DNA from: an uncultured Luminiphilus sp.
GTDB taxonomy: Bacteria > Pseudomonadota > Gammaproteobacteria > Pseudomonadales > Halieaceae
Reading direction: 5' to 3'
DNA: 64,000 nt
Assembly: GCA_943840615.1 (NCBI GenBank)
Contig: CALSVI010000017.1
Coordinates: 54,451 to 118,450 of the forward strand
Each line of letters starts with the position of its first letter. The stretch's first letter is position 1. The position numbers and the translations under genes were made by a program. This document shows positions 47,920 through 56,192 of the stretch, piece after piece. Under the pieces are notes generated by a model. The model was not told the DNA's origin. It was given only the letters and a program-made list of their open reading frames with translations, and did not search any database.

Positions 47920-49105
47920 TGGGCGTCCTCGTCTCAGCGACTTCAATGGCAGCACCTGCGGCCAGTACACTGCTTTGCTCGGCGACCACCTGCATGCCGG
48001 CATCGATGCCGCGCACCCAGACACGATCTTGCTCGCGGCGCAGAAGCTCGATGGGCAAACGCTCCAGACGGCTGTTTTCATTGACCAGCAGAACGGTGTT
48101 ATCGCCACGCAGGGCCGTTGCGGGCAACTCGACGGATTGCTGAATTGGCTTACCGCTGATGCTGGCTTCTACAAACAGACCCGGCGTCAACGGTGGCCTC
48201 TGGGTACCATTGTCGCCGAACGGCTCATTCACCTCTGCGATCGCAAAGGTGACCCTGCTGTCCCGGTCTATACTGGCTTCGACTCGAGCAATCTTGCCCT
48301 GCCAGTGCCAGCGCTCACCGCCAAATCGGGCGCTCAGTGTTACCTTTGGGTAAGTTTCAACCGCCGTTTCAAACAGCGGCAGTTCGAGCAACGCCAATTG
48401 TGAATCACTAATAGGTAAATGCACCTCAACGCGGTCGATCGCGTAAATCTGGGCCAAAACGCTGCCAGGCGCTACAAACTGCCCGAGATCTACCGATTTC
48501 TTTTCAAGCCGTCCATCAAAGGGTGCTCGGACTGTGGTCCGTTCCAGTGCCAGCTCGGCCGCAGCCACGTCCGCTTGAGCCGCGGCAAGTGACGCCTCGG
48601 CGGCTCGTAGCTGGGGCTTACGGAGAAAAAGGTCGTTCGCTTCGCTGGTGCCAAGATCACGCCACTCTCGCTGTGCCTGAAGATTACGGCCACGCTCCTC
48701 CGCAACACGCTGGGCGGCAGCGGCTTCTTGAGCCCGCGCTCTGGCGATAGCAAATTCGTAGTCTGCTTTCTCTAGCTCCAACAAAATGTCGCCAGCCTTG
48801 AAGAATCGACCGTCAAGGAACCAATCACTCACGGCCTCAACCTTGCCACTGACCTGTGCGACCAGCCCAACGCGCCTGACCGGCTCAACGGTACCCTGTG
48901 TGCGAACCGAAATGCTGTGCTCTGCAGGTGCCGCCAGAATCACATCGACCAGAGGGCGGCGGGGTTCCGGAAATTGCGTGGGCTGTGTTTGCGGCTTGCC
49001 CACCAGCACCAAAAAACAGACCGCCAAGCCGGCAGCAGTGAACACCGCCGAGCCCAACAGTCGGCGACGGGAAAAACGGCTACTTTTAATACCGGAGTCA
49101 GTCAT
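47912..49105 (-). CDS. RND efflux periplasmic adaptor subunit (HlyD/MFP family)
   Basis: This membrane fusion protein links an RND pump to an outer-membrane channel. The 397-residue protein has an N-terminal anchor at about residues 15-36, a lipoyl-like half (VSGKVEAVSDWFLDGRFFKAGD), an alpha-hairpin region rich in Ala/Gln, and the TTVRAPFDGRLEKKSVDLGQ barrel entry. It is translationally coupled to the RND permease, which follows with an 8-bp overlap. No outer-membrane factor is in the window. Confidence 0.9.
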   Translation of the reverse strand: MTDSGIKSSRFSRRRLLGSAVFTAAGLAVCFLVLVGKPQTQPTQFPEPRRPLVDVILAAPAEHSISVRTQGTVEPVRRVGLVAQVSGKVEAVSDWFLDGRFFKAGDILLELEKADYEFAIARARAQEAAAAQRVAEERGRNLQAQREWRDLGTSEANDLFLRKPQLRAAEASLAAAQADVAAAELALERTTVRAPFDGRLEKKSVDLGQFVAPGSVLAQIYAIDRVEVHLPISDSQLALLELPLFETAVETYPKVTLSARFGGERWHWQGKIARVEASIDRDSRVTFAIAEVNEPFGDNGTQRPPLTPGLFVEASISGKPIQQSVELPATALRGDNTVLLVNENSRLERLPIELLRREQDRVWVRGIDAGMQVVAEQSSVLAAGAAIEVAETRTPSG

Positions 49106-49409
49106 CTATTGATTACTACTGTCCCTGTAGGGGGCGAATGAGGCCGAGGTGGTTGCCTTTCAAGACATTGCACTCGACTGCCTGCGAAAGCGATGCACAG
49201 CCTTAAAGCCAGCAGAACGCACTACACCTTCCGTGTCGCGTCGGATTTTAGCGTTATACGCGCCTCGAAGGTATTCAGGCCAGTGTGCAAAGCTACCAAA
49301 AGCAAGTTGCGGAAGATTGCCATATCCGCATCGGTTTTTAGAGGGCAGATTCTAATTTTCCACGCCACACTCCCTCCCGTGTTTAGCTATTCCAACTAGG
49401 AGAATCACC
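49106..49409 (+). other. Intergenic region before the phasin gene
   Basis: This stretch of 304 bp between the adaptor and phasin genes should contain both promoters. Apart from the AGGAG ribosome site directly upstream of 49410 I see no clear hexamers, repeats or small gene. Confidence 0.4.
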
Positions 49410-49892
49410 ATGGCAGAAGCCAAAAGCAAAGCAGCACCCAAGGCTGCCGCTAAAAAGACTGCGGCAAAAAAAGCACCCGCTAAAGCCAAAAAAGCACCCG
49501 CAAAGAAAAAGCCGGCTGCAAAAACTCGGGCCAAAGCAAAGACGCAGGCCAAGACCCGCGCCCGGCCCAAGGCCGTCGATACCGGTCGTAACGCCCTGTT
49601 AGCTGGCCTCGGCGTTTACGGAAAAGCCTATGATCAGATGCTCGAGCAGTTCTCTAGTCTGCAGGAGCAGGTCGACGAAGCGCAAAGCCGTCTGACCGAG
49701 CGCCGCAAGCAGGCTGAGGATCTCTACAAGTCGCTGATCAAGCGCGGCTCAGCGGTAGAAAAGGACGCCCTGAAGGCGCTGGCTGATCTTGAACTGGACT
49801 CGCTGGCAGATCGTTCCAAGCTGGAAGCCCAGATGAAAAAGGCTAAATCTCGCTTTGATGATCTAAAAGGCAAATTTGGCAAGGTGGCTTAA
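49410..49892 (+). CDS. Phasin-family PHA granule protein with histone H1-like N-terminus
   Basis: This 160-residue protein has two parts. Residues about 4-54 are a Lys/Ala/Pro tail built of AAKK- and APAKAKK-type repeats, like histone H1 and the PhaF/AlgP tails. Residues about 58-160 are a helical, heptad-containing phasin-like domain (ALLAGLGVYGKAYDQM, then RRKQAEDLYKSLIKRG). In Pseudomonas PhaF, as I recall, the basic tail is C-terminal, so the order is reversed here. It probably binds PHA granules and DNA. A strong terminator follows, then a PhaD-like regulator. Confidence 0.82.
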   Translation: MAEAKSKAAPKAAAKKTAAKKAPAKAKKAPAKKKPAAKTRAKAKTQAKTRARPKAVDTGRNALLAGLGVYGKAYDQMLEQFSSLQEQVDEAQSRLTERRKQAEDLYKSLIKRGSAVEKDALKALADLELDSLADRSKLEAQMKKAKSRFDDLKGKFGKVA

Positions 49893-49917
49893 CCCCACTT
49901 TCTGGTCCGTTTTTTTG

Positions 49918-49942
49918 AGGGGAGCGACTGCTCCCCTTTTTT
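49918..49942 (+). terminator. Rho-independent terminator after the phasin gene
   Basis: The 8-bp stem AGGGGAGC/GCTCCCCT with a GACT loop is followed by six T. Confidence 0.92.
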
Positions 49943-49975
49943 ATGACCGAGCGCATCACGTTACACTAACGCGCA

Positions 49976-50637
49976 ATGAAAACCGCTCAACGTATTCTAG
50001 TGACCGCGACCCGGCTCTTTAACGAGCAGGGCGAGCGGAATGTGACGGCCAGTGATATCGCCCTCGAGCTCGATATCAGCCCGGGCAACCTCTACTACCA
50101 TTACAGCGGCAAAGACGGGATCCTCTCCGGGGTGTTCGCCCACTGCTATCGTCAGCTTGCCGGCATGTTGGCCGCCCCCATTCTTGAGGAAACATTCCTA
50201 GAAAACAGTAACCCGCTTGAGCGGAGCTGGCTGTTTCTTACCGTACTGATGGAGACGATGTACGAATATCGCTTCCTTTATCTCAATCAGAGCGACCTGA
50301 TGCAGCGCTACCCCGAGATTGATCGCGGGATGCGACGGCTGATGTCGCTGAAACGCCAGGCCACCTCCCGACTCGCCACTGCCCTTCTGGCATCTGTGGA
50401 TATCAGCGCACATCCAAAAAGACTGGATCACGTTGCCGACAGTATGGCCATGACGCTGATGTTCTGGTTGAGCTTTGAGCAGATGGCCGGCACACCGCAA
50501 AGCCCGCAGCAAACCTTCATCGCACCGTGCTGCAGGTGCTCTCGCACTGTGCCCCCTATTTGGGGGATCAACAGAGCGAATTTTACCGAGAGTGCGAATT
50601 AATCGATGCGAGACTGCTCGATACACAGTCTCCATGA
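49976..50637 (+). pseudogene. TetR family regulator, PhaD-like, with a C-terminal frameshift
   Basis: The N-terminal HTH (ILVTATRLFNEQGERNVTAS, then LDISPGNLYYHYSGKDGI) closely resembles PhaD-type regulators of PHA genes. The frame as read ends at 50602 with an atypical Cys/Arg tail. Shifting frame near 50513-50517 (one missing base, probably C in ACC) gives LHRTVLQVLSHCAPYLGDQQ and continues to a stop at 50635-50637. The length then becomes 663 nt, 220 residues, normal for the family. It lies just downstream of the phasin gene, consistent with a PHA role. Confidence 0.8.
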
Positions 50638-50720
50638 GTTATTATTCATACCAACAGCCTCTTGCGCACCTACCGTGCTCACAGAGAGTCCATGATCCAT
50701 TTTGATTGGGAGTATTAAAG

Positions 50721-51200
50721 ATGACCATTGCTGTAGGAGATTGCATGCCGAGCTGTACCTTATCCGTGATGGGAGATGAAGGTCCCGGACCGGTTTCCAC
50801 CTCGGATATGTGTAACGGCAAGAAAGTCCTGTTATTCGCGGTACCTGGCGCCTTCACTCCGGGTTGCTCAATGACACACCTGCCGGGCTACGTGGTAAAC
50901 GCCGATACTATCAAGAGCAAGGGCGTAGACAGTATTGTGTGCATGTCTGTGAACGACGCCTTTGTGATGGGCGCATGGGGCAAGGCACAAAACGCCGATG
51001 AGATTATGATGCTCGCCGACGGTAATGGGGAGCTCACCGCAGCCCTCGGCCTTGAGTTAGATGGCTCCGGCTTTGGTCTGGGCACGCGAAGCCAGCGCTT
51101 CGCCATGATCATCGAAGACGGCAAGGTCACCCACCTCAACGTTGAGGAGGGCCCGGGGATCGATGTCAGCTCTGCCGAGACGATGATGGCGCTGCTCTGA
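50721..51200 (+). CDS. Peroxiredoxin, Prx5/AhpE-like
   Basis: This thiol peroxidase of 159 residues has the peroxidatic Cys in PGAFTPGCSMTHLPGY and the later SVNDAFVMGAWGKAQ typical of the Prx5 subfamily. It reduces hydroperoxides in the cytoplasm. ATG 50721 follows GGGAG; an in-frame start 15 bp upstream is less likely. A long perfect hairpin lies 10 bp after its stop. Confidence 0.92.
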   Translation: MTIAVGDCMPSCTLSVMGDEGPGPVSTSDMCNGKKVLLFAVPGAFTPGCSMTHLPGYVVNADTIKSKGVDSIVCMSVNDAFVMGAWGKAQNADEIMMLADGNGELTAALGLELDGSGFGLGTRSQRFAMIIEDGKVTHLNVEEGPGIDVSSAETMMALL

Positions 51201-51210
51201 TCAAGGTCTC

Positions 51211-51245
51211 TGAACGCGCACCACAGCCGCTGTGGTGCGCGTTCA
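51211..51245. terminator. Perfect 16-bp hairpin between convergent genes
   Basis: TGAACGCGCACCACAG (51211-51226) pairs perfectly with 51230-51245 around a CCG loop. There is no T-run on either side. Its place between convergent prx and the SLC13 carrier suggests a bidirectional barrier or terminator. Confidence 0.6.
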
Positions 51246-51267
51246 CCCCCTCTTACTCCCCTGCGGG

Positions 51268-52659
51268 CTACGTCAGCAGGGCCCAGGTAACGGTCGCGAT
51301 GACCAGCGCACCGATGAGGTTCAGTACGAACCCCTCCCGCACCATCCGCTGAATCGGCAGCTCACCGCTGCCAAACACGACCGCATTGGGTGCCGTTGCC
51401 ACCGGCAGCATAAAGGCGCAGCTGGCACTCATGGCCGCGGGCACCATCAGCCACAAAGGATCAATGTTTACCGCTAGCGCCACGGCCGCCAAAACGGGCA
51501 GTAACAGCGCGGTGGTCGCGGTATTCGATGTCGCCTCGGTCAGAAATGTCACCGCCAGTGCCAGCAAAAGCATCATGATAAAAACAGGTAACATCGCCAC
51601 CATTGTCAGTGCGTCGCCCACTTGACCGCTCAGGCCAGATGCCACGAATGCCCTGGCCAGGCAGATGCCTCCGCCAAACAAAAGCAGCACGCCCCAGGGA
51701 ATCTGACTCGCTTGTTGCCAATCGATGAGCCGATCGCCCTCCCTATCGCGAACGATAAACAGTGCGACCACCGCCAGCAGGGCAACTGACGCATCGTTTG
51801 CCGAGGCCAAACCGAGCCAATGCTGCCAGCCACCAAACGGCTCCGCTCTTGTAATCCAAGCCAGTGCTGTCAGCCCAAAAATGATGAGCACCCGCTGTTC
51901 TGCACTGCGCCATGGGCCGACTGCAGGAAGCGTGATATTCAGTTCACGGGGCAGCGTTCGGGTGACCCACCACCACGCCAGCGGGAGTAACAGGCCCACA
52001 ACGGGCACACCCCAAGACATCCATTGGCCAAAGCTGATCGTCTGGCCCGTCGTCTCCTCGAACACCTGCACAAAAATGAGATTGGGCGGCGTCCCGATCG
52101 GCGTGCCCAACCCGCCAATGCTGCACGACCAAGCGAGCCCCAGTAGAAGCGGCGCAGCAAGCGTGCTGCGATCCGAGCACGAGGCCAGCACCGCCAGCGC
52201 CACGGGCATCAGCATCAGCGCAGATGCCGTATTAGAGATCCACATACTGAGTAGCGCACCCGCCAGCATGAATCCCAGCACCAAACGATGCGGCCGGTGA
52301 CCACCGACCAGATTGACGACCGTAAGTGCCACGCGGTGATGTGCCCCGCTACTCTCCATGCCCCGAGAGAGCAAAAAGCCGCCCATCAATAAAATGATTA
52401 GCGGCGAGCCGACAGAGGCGCCCACCTGTTCGGGGGTCAGTACACCGGTCAACGGGAATATGGCAAGGGGCAGCAGCGACGTCACGGGAATAGGGATCGG
52501 CTCGAAGATCCACCAGGCCATGCACAGCCAGGCCACCACGGCCGTGATAATAATGGCCGGAGGGTGTCCCGCCGACTGCAGCATTAAGCCCAACCCAATA
52601 GCCGTTGCCAGGCCGGGCCACACCGTCTTTCTGGGATCGAGATAGGTCATACTATTCAT
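51268..52659 (-). CDS. SLC13/DASS family sodium-coupled anion (dicarboxylate/sulfate) symporter
   Basis: This polytopic transporter of about 463 residues has the duplicated SNT signature of the DASS family: WISNTASALMLMPVALAV in the first half and TEATSNTATTALLLPV in the second. It probably imports C4-dicarboxylates or sulfate with sodium. I set the start at ATG 52659, which has GGGGAG upstream; the longer reading frame extends over the moaA start region. It is divergent from moaA with only 45 bp between. Confidence 0.85.
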   Translation of the reverse strand: MNSMTYLDPRKTVWPGLATAIGLGLMLQSAGHPPAIIITAVVAWLCMAWWIFEPIPIPVTSLLPLAIFPLTGVLTPEQVGASVGSPLIILLMGGFLLSRGMESSGAHHRVALTVVNLVGGHRPHRLVLGFMLAGALLSMWISNTASALMLMPVALAVLASCSDRSTLAAPLLLGLAWSCSIGGLGTPIGTPPNLIFVQVFEETTGQTISFGQWMSWGVPVVGLLLPLAWWWVTRTLPRELNITLPAVGPWRSAEQRVLIIFGLTALAWITRAEPFGGWQHWLGLASANDASVALLAVVALFIVRDREGDRLIDWQQASQIPWGVLLLFGGGICLARAFVASGLSGQVGDALTMVAMLPVFIMMLLLALAVTFLTEATSNTATTALLLPVLAAVALAVNIDPLWLMVPAAMSASCAFMLPVATAPNAVVFGSGELPIQRMVREGFVLNLIGALVIATVTWALLT

Positions 52660-52704
52660 GTGCTGTATGCTCCCCAACCTGCGCCCTTGTGTAAACTCCC
52701 CAAA

Positions 52705-53709
52705 ATGGCACTCACTCAGACAACACAGCTGATCGATGGTTTCGATCGCAGAATTTCCTATCTGCGCTTGTCCGTGACGGACCGGTGTGATTTTCGTTGC
52801 CAATACTGCATGGCCGAGACCATGCAGTTTTTACCGCGCTCGGAAGTGCTGACGATCGAAGAGCTCCTGCGAACCGCGCGGCTTTTTACCGAACTGGGTG
52901 TCCGAAAAATCCGAGTAACCGGCGGGGAACCGCTTATCCGGCGCGGAATCGATGAGCTGTTTGAGGGCCTTGGCGCACTTCCGGGCCTCGAGACGCTGGC
53001 GCTGACCACTAACGGCAGCCACCTCGCTGAATCCGCTCACAGGTTGCGTGAATCAGGGGTGAACTCCATCAATATCAGCCTCGACAGCCTGGAACCAGCG
53101 CGCTTCAAGGCGATTACCCGCATCGGCGAGCTGGAGACCGTGCTGCAGGGCATCGATCAGGCTATCGCCTGCGGTTTCGAGCGGATTCGACTGAATGCCG
53201 TCGTACTCGATGGCCTGAATCGCGGCGAGGTCATTCCGCTTACCCAGTATGCGCTCGACAAAAACATCCATATTGCCTTTATCGAGGAAATGCCTCTCGG
53301 TCAGGTCAACATTGGCGGCAAGGCATTGGCCTATGTCTCTTCGGATACCCTGCAAGACGAACTCGCCGAGCACTTTTCTCTGATCCCCATGACGGCCAGT
53401 GATACTGCTGGACCATCTCGAGACTACCTGATTGCAGGCTCGCAAACGCAAGTCGGCTTTATCTCGCCCCACAGCCAAAACTTCTGCGCGCAATGTAATC
53501 GACTGAGAATAAGCGCCGAGGGTCGTCTACTGATGTGCCTGGGTAACGAAGAATCCATCGACCTGCGCACATTGCTGCGCTCGGGGCGCTCGGATGACGA
53601 GATCAAAACCACTATTATTGACAGCCTCATCATCAAACCCGAGCGCCATGTGTTTGATCGCCCCGACGAGCCGCAAATCGTTCGTTTCATGAATGCTACC
53701 GGTGGCTGA
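52705..53709 (+). CDS. moaA: GTP 3',8-cyclase (molybdenum cofactor biosynthesis protein A)
   Basis: This radical SAM enzyme starts molybdopterin synthesis from GTP. The first cluster motif is CDFRCQYC, and the second C-terminal cluster is CAQCNRLRISAEGRLLMC. The protein ends in the conserved Gly-Gly dipeptide (NATGG) needed for activity. ATG 52705 gives 334 residues, typical for MoaA. No other moa gene is in the window; a MoxR-type ATPase follows 23 bp later. Confidence 0.95.
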   Translation: MALTQTTQLIDGFDRRISYLRLSVTDRCDFRCQYCMAETMQFLPRSEVLTIEELLRTARLFTELGVRKIRVTGGEPLIRRGIDELFEGLGALPGLETLALTTNGSHLAESAHRLRESGVNSINISLDSLEPARFKAITRIGELETVLQGIDQAIACGFERIRLNAVVLDGLNRGEVIPLTQYALDKNIHIAFIEEMPLGQVNIGGKALAYVSSDTLQDELAEHFSLIPMTASDTAGPSRDYLIAGSQTQVGFISPHSQNFCAQCNRLRISAEGRLLMCLGNEESIDLRTLLRSGRSDDEIKTTIIDSLIIKPERHVFDRPDEPQIVRFMNATGG

Positions 53710-53732
53710 GCCCCACAACCCGAGAGAGTGCC

Positions 53733-54671
53733 GTGACTGATACCCACTACCCCGCGCTGGGCGACATCGACGCGATTCAGCAGGCCTTTGAGTCCGCCGG
53801 CTATATCTGCACCACCCGCATTGCCACGGTGGTGCGACTGGCGGCCGCGCTGGAGAAACCCGTCCTGATCGAAGGACCGCCCGGTGTGGGTAAAACTGAA
53901 TTGGCCAAAACCTGTGCAATGGTGGTTGACCGGCCATTGGTCAGGCTTCAGTGCTATGAGGGTCTGGATGAGAGTAAAGCGCTTTATGAGTGGAAATACG
54001 GTAAGCAGCTGCTCTATACCCAGCTGTTAAAAGAACAGCTCGGCGACGTGCTCGACGGCGCCAAAGGCCTGAACGAGTCCATGAGTCGCCTGCATCAGTT
54101 CAGCGACGTCTTTTACTCCGAGGACTTCCTCGAGTCGCGGCCACTGCTCAAAGCCATGGAGGCGGAAAGCGGCGGCGTATTGCTGATCGACGAAATCGAC
54201 AAGGCTGATTTTGAATTTGAGTCACTGCTGCTCGAAGTGCTGTCGGACTTCCAGGTGTCGATTCCCGAACTGGGAACGATCAGTGCCCAGTCCAAACCGT
54301 TGGTCTTTCTCACCAGTAACGACACCCGCGATCTCTCGGATGCATTAAAACGACGCTGCCTGCACCTGCATATTCCGTTTCCGTCGGTAGAGCTTGAGGC
54401 GCGGATTGTCGCGAGTCGAGTGCCAGACCTGGCGCAGTCCATGACCGATCAGCTGGTGAGGTTCGTACAAGCGATTCGTTCACTGGACCTGAAGAAAGCA
54501 CCCGCCATCTCGGAAACCGTCGATTGGGCAAAAAGCCTGGTGTTGCTGCATGCCCGGGATCTGGATGGACCACTGGTTCAGGATACGCTCAATGTCTTGC
54601 TCAAATATGAAGAGGACATTCAAATTGCCGAGGGCCAGCTGCCCAAGCTCCTGGCCGCGGCTGCGGGATAA
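53733..54671 (+). CDS. MoxR-type AAA+ ATPase
   Basis: This 312-residue AAA+ chaperone-like ATPase has Walker A EGPPGVGKTELAK, Walker B LLIDEIDKAD and the sensor FLTSNDTRDLSDALKRRC. MoxR proteins, with a VWA partner, mature metal enzymes or complexes; CoxD of aerobic CO dehydrogenase is an example. The start is GTG at 53733. The partner VWA gene starts 3 bp after its stop. Confidence 0.9.
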   Translation: MTDTHYPALGDIDAIQQAFESAGYICTTRIATVVRLAAALEKPVLIEGPPGVGKTELAKTCAMVVDRPLVRLQCYEGLDESKALYEWKYGKQLLYTQLLKEQLGDVLDGAKGLNESMSRLHQFSDVFYSEDFLESRPLLKAMEAESGGVLLIDEIDKADFEFESLLLEVLSDFQVSIPELGTISAQSKPLVFLTSNDTRDLSDALKRRCLHLHIPFPSVELEARIVASRVPDLAQSMTDQLVRFVQAIRSLDLKKAPAISETVDWAKSLVLLHARDLDGPLVQDTLNVLLKYEEDIQIAEGQLPKLLAAAAG

Positions 54672-54674
54672 TTG

Positions 54675-56096
54675 ATGGCTGGAGTCCGGGATCGCGCGAC
54701 CCCCGCAGCCACCAGTAGCGACCAACTGCTGGCTTTCGTGCAGTACCTGCGTGGCAAGAAAATCCCCGTGTCACCCGCCGACACGCTTGATGCGATTGAA
54801 GTCGCCGAGCTGATGGGCTACGAGAACAGGTCGCTCCTCAAAAATGGACTCGCTGCCGCACTGGCTAAGTCCCACCACGAACTGACCGTGTTTGAAGCCG
54901 CTTTCGACGACTATTTTCAACCCACTCCCGAGCGACCGGCGGCCAACGCCAAACATCACTCCGACGAGGTGGACCCACCGCCCCCCTCGGAGACGTCTGA
55001 GCAGACCCGCCTCGGTGAGGATAACGACGACCTTCTGGACGGCTTACGAGGTAATGCCTTATTTGATGCACTGGAGTCGCAGGACGAAAGCGCGCTGTCA
55101 GTCGCTATCGAAACCGCTGCGGCTGAGGCGAAGGTAGAGGAGATCTCGCTGTTTACTCAACGTGGACAGTACGTTCGCAAAATACTGGATGCTCTGGGAG
55201 ACGAGGCGCTTCGGGAAGCTGCCATCGAATTTGAACAAAGTGAACCCGCTGCCTTCGAGGCAGTACAGGCGTTGAGGGAGCAGCTGCGTGAGCGTGTGCG
55301 CGACAGGGTCGAACGCGCTTATTTAATCCACGCCGCTGCCGCGACAGAAGATCTTCTGGACGAGTCGCTGTCCAAACTCAAACTCGGCAATATCGATCAC
55401 AGCCAGATGGCGCGCTTGAAGCGCCTAATGGATCGCATGGCACGTAAACTGGCTGCACGGCACGGCCGGCGTAGACGTCGATACCGACGTGGCAAGCTCC
55501 ATGTCGGGGAGACCGTCCGTCGCGCGATTCCCACCGATGGCATCCCTTTTCATCCGCGTTGGCGCAAAGTCGAGCGAAAGCGTCCCCAGATCATGGCGAT
55601 CTGCGATGTCAGTGGTTCAGTAGCGGCCTATGCCAAATTTTTGCTGATGTTTCTTTACGCATTACAGGACGTGTTGCCGCGAACCCGCAGTTTTGCGTTT
55701 TCGGCGGCCCTTGGTGAAGTCAGCGACCTCTTTGCCACCCTTCCGGTTGAGCAGGCTATTGAGCGCGTTAATCTGAAATACGGTGGCGCGACAGACTATG
55801 GCCGAGCGCTGCAGGACTTCTCGGAGCTGGCACTAGCGGAGGTCAATCGGGCCACGACGGTGATTATTCTTGGTGATGCGCGCAACAATCAGGCTGATCT
55901 CAGGGTAGATCTGCTGGCGGAGCTGAAGGCACGCTCCAAGCAGGTGATCTGGCTCAACCCCGAATCCGCGCGCCTCTGGGGGACGGGTGATTCGGAAATG
56001 TTACTGGTGAAAAGACACTGTCACTTGGCAAAAGAGTGTAATAATCTCAATCAGTTGGAACGTATTATCGATAAGTTACTGTCAGACAGACGATAA
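54675..56096 (+). CDS. CoxE-like VWA domain protein
   Basis: This protein of about 473 residues pairs with the MoxR ATPase. The C-terminal von Willebrand A domain shows the MIDAS motif in AICDVSGSVAAYAKF (DxSGS). The middle is charged, with the basic ARHGRRRRRYRRGK stretch. ATG 54675 follows the MoxR stop after 3 bp; a TTG directly before it is also in frame. The pair probably assists assembly of a metalloenzyme or envelope complex; the client is not visible here. Confidence 0.88.
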   Translation: MAGVRDRATPAATSSDQLLAFVQYLRGKKIPVSPADTLDAIEVAELMGYENRSLLKNGLAAALAKSHHELTVFEAAFDDYFQPTPERPAANAKHHSDEVDPPPPSETSEQTRLGEDNDDLLDGLRGNALFDALESQDESALSVAIETAAAEAKVEEISLFTQRGQYVRKILDALGDEALREAAIEFEQSEPAAFEAVQALREQLRERVRDRVERAYLIHAAAATEDLLDESLSKLKLGNIDHSQMARLKRLMDRMARKLAARHGRRRRRYRRGKLHVGETVRRAIPTDGIPFHPRWRKVERKRPQIMAICDVSGSVAAYAKFLLMFLYALQDVLPRTRSFAFSAALGEVSDLFATLPVEQAIERVNLKYGGATDYGRALQDFSELALAEVNRATTVIILGDARNNQADLRVDLLAELKARSKQVIWLNPESARLWGTGDSEMLLVKRHCHLAKECNNLNQLERIIDKLLSDRR

Positions 56097-56145
56097 GCTT
56101 GCCACCTCCAAAGGAGCCGGTGAGGCGCTGACAGGGGATAGACCA

Positions 56146-56172
56146 CGGGTTTGCGTCGCTGGCACAAACCCG
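56146..56172 (+). repeat. Hairpin in the leader of the DUF1631 gene
   Basis: CGGGTTTG (56146-56153) and CAAACCCG (56165-56172) can form an 8-bp stem with an 11-nt loop, 20 bp upstream of the start codon. It may influence translation or mark the end of the upstream operon; there is no T-run. Confidence 0.4.
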
Positions 56173-56192
56173 ATTTGCACAGGAGTCACATC

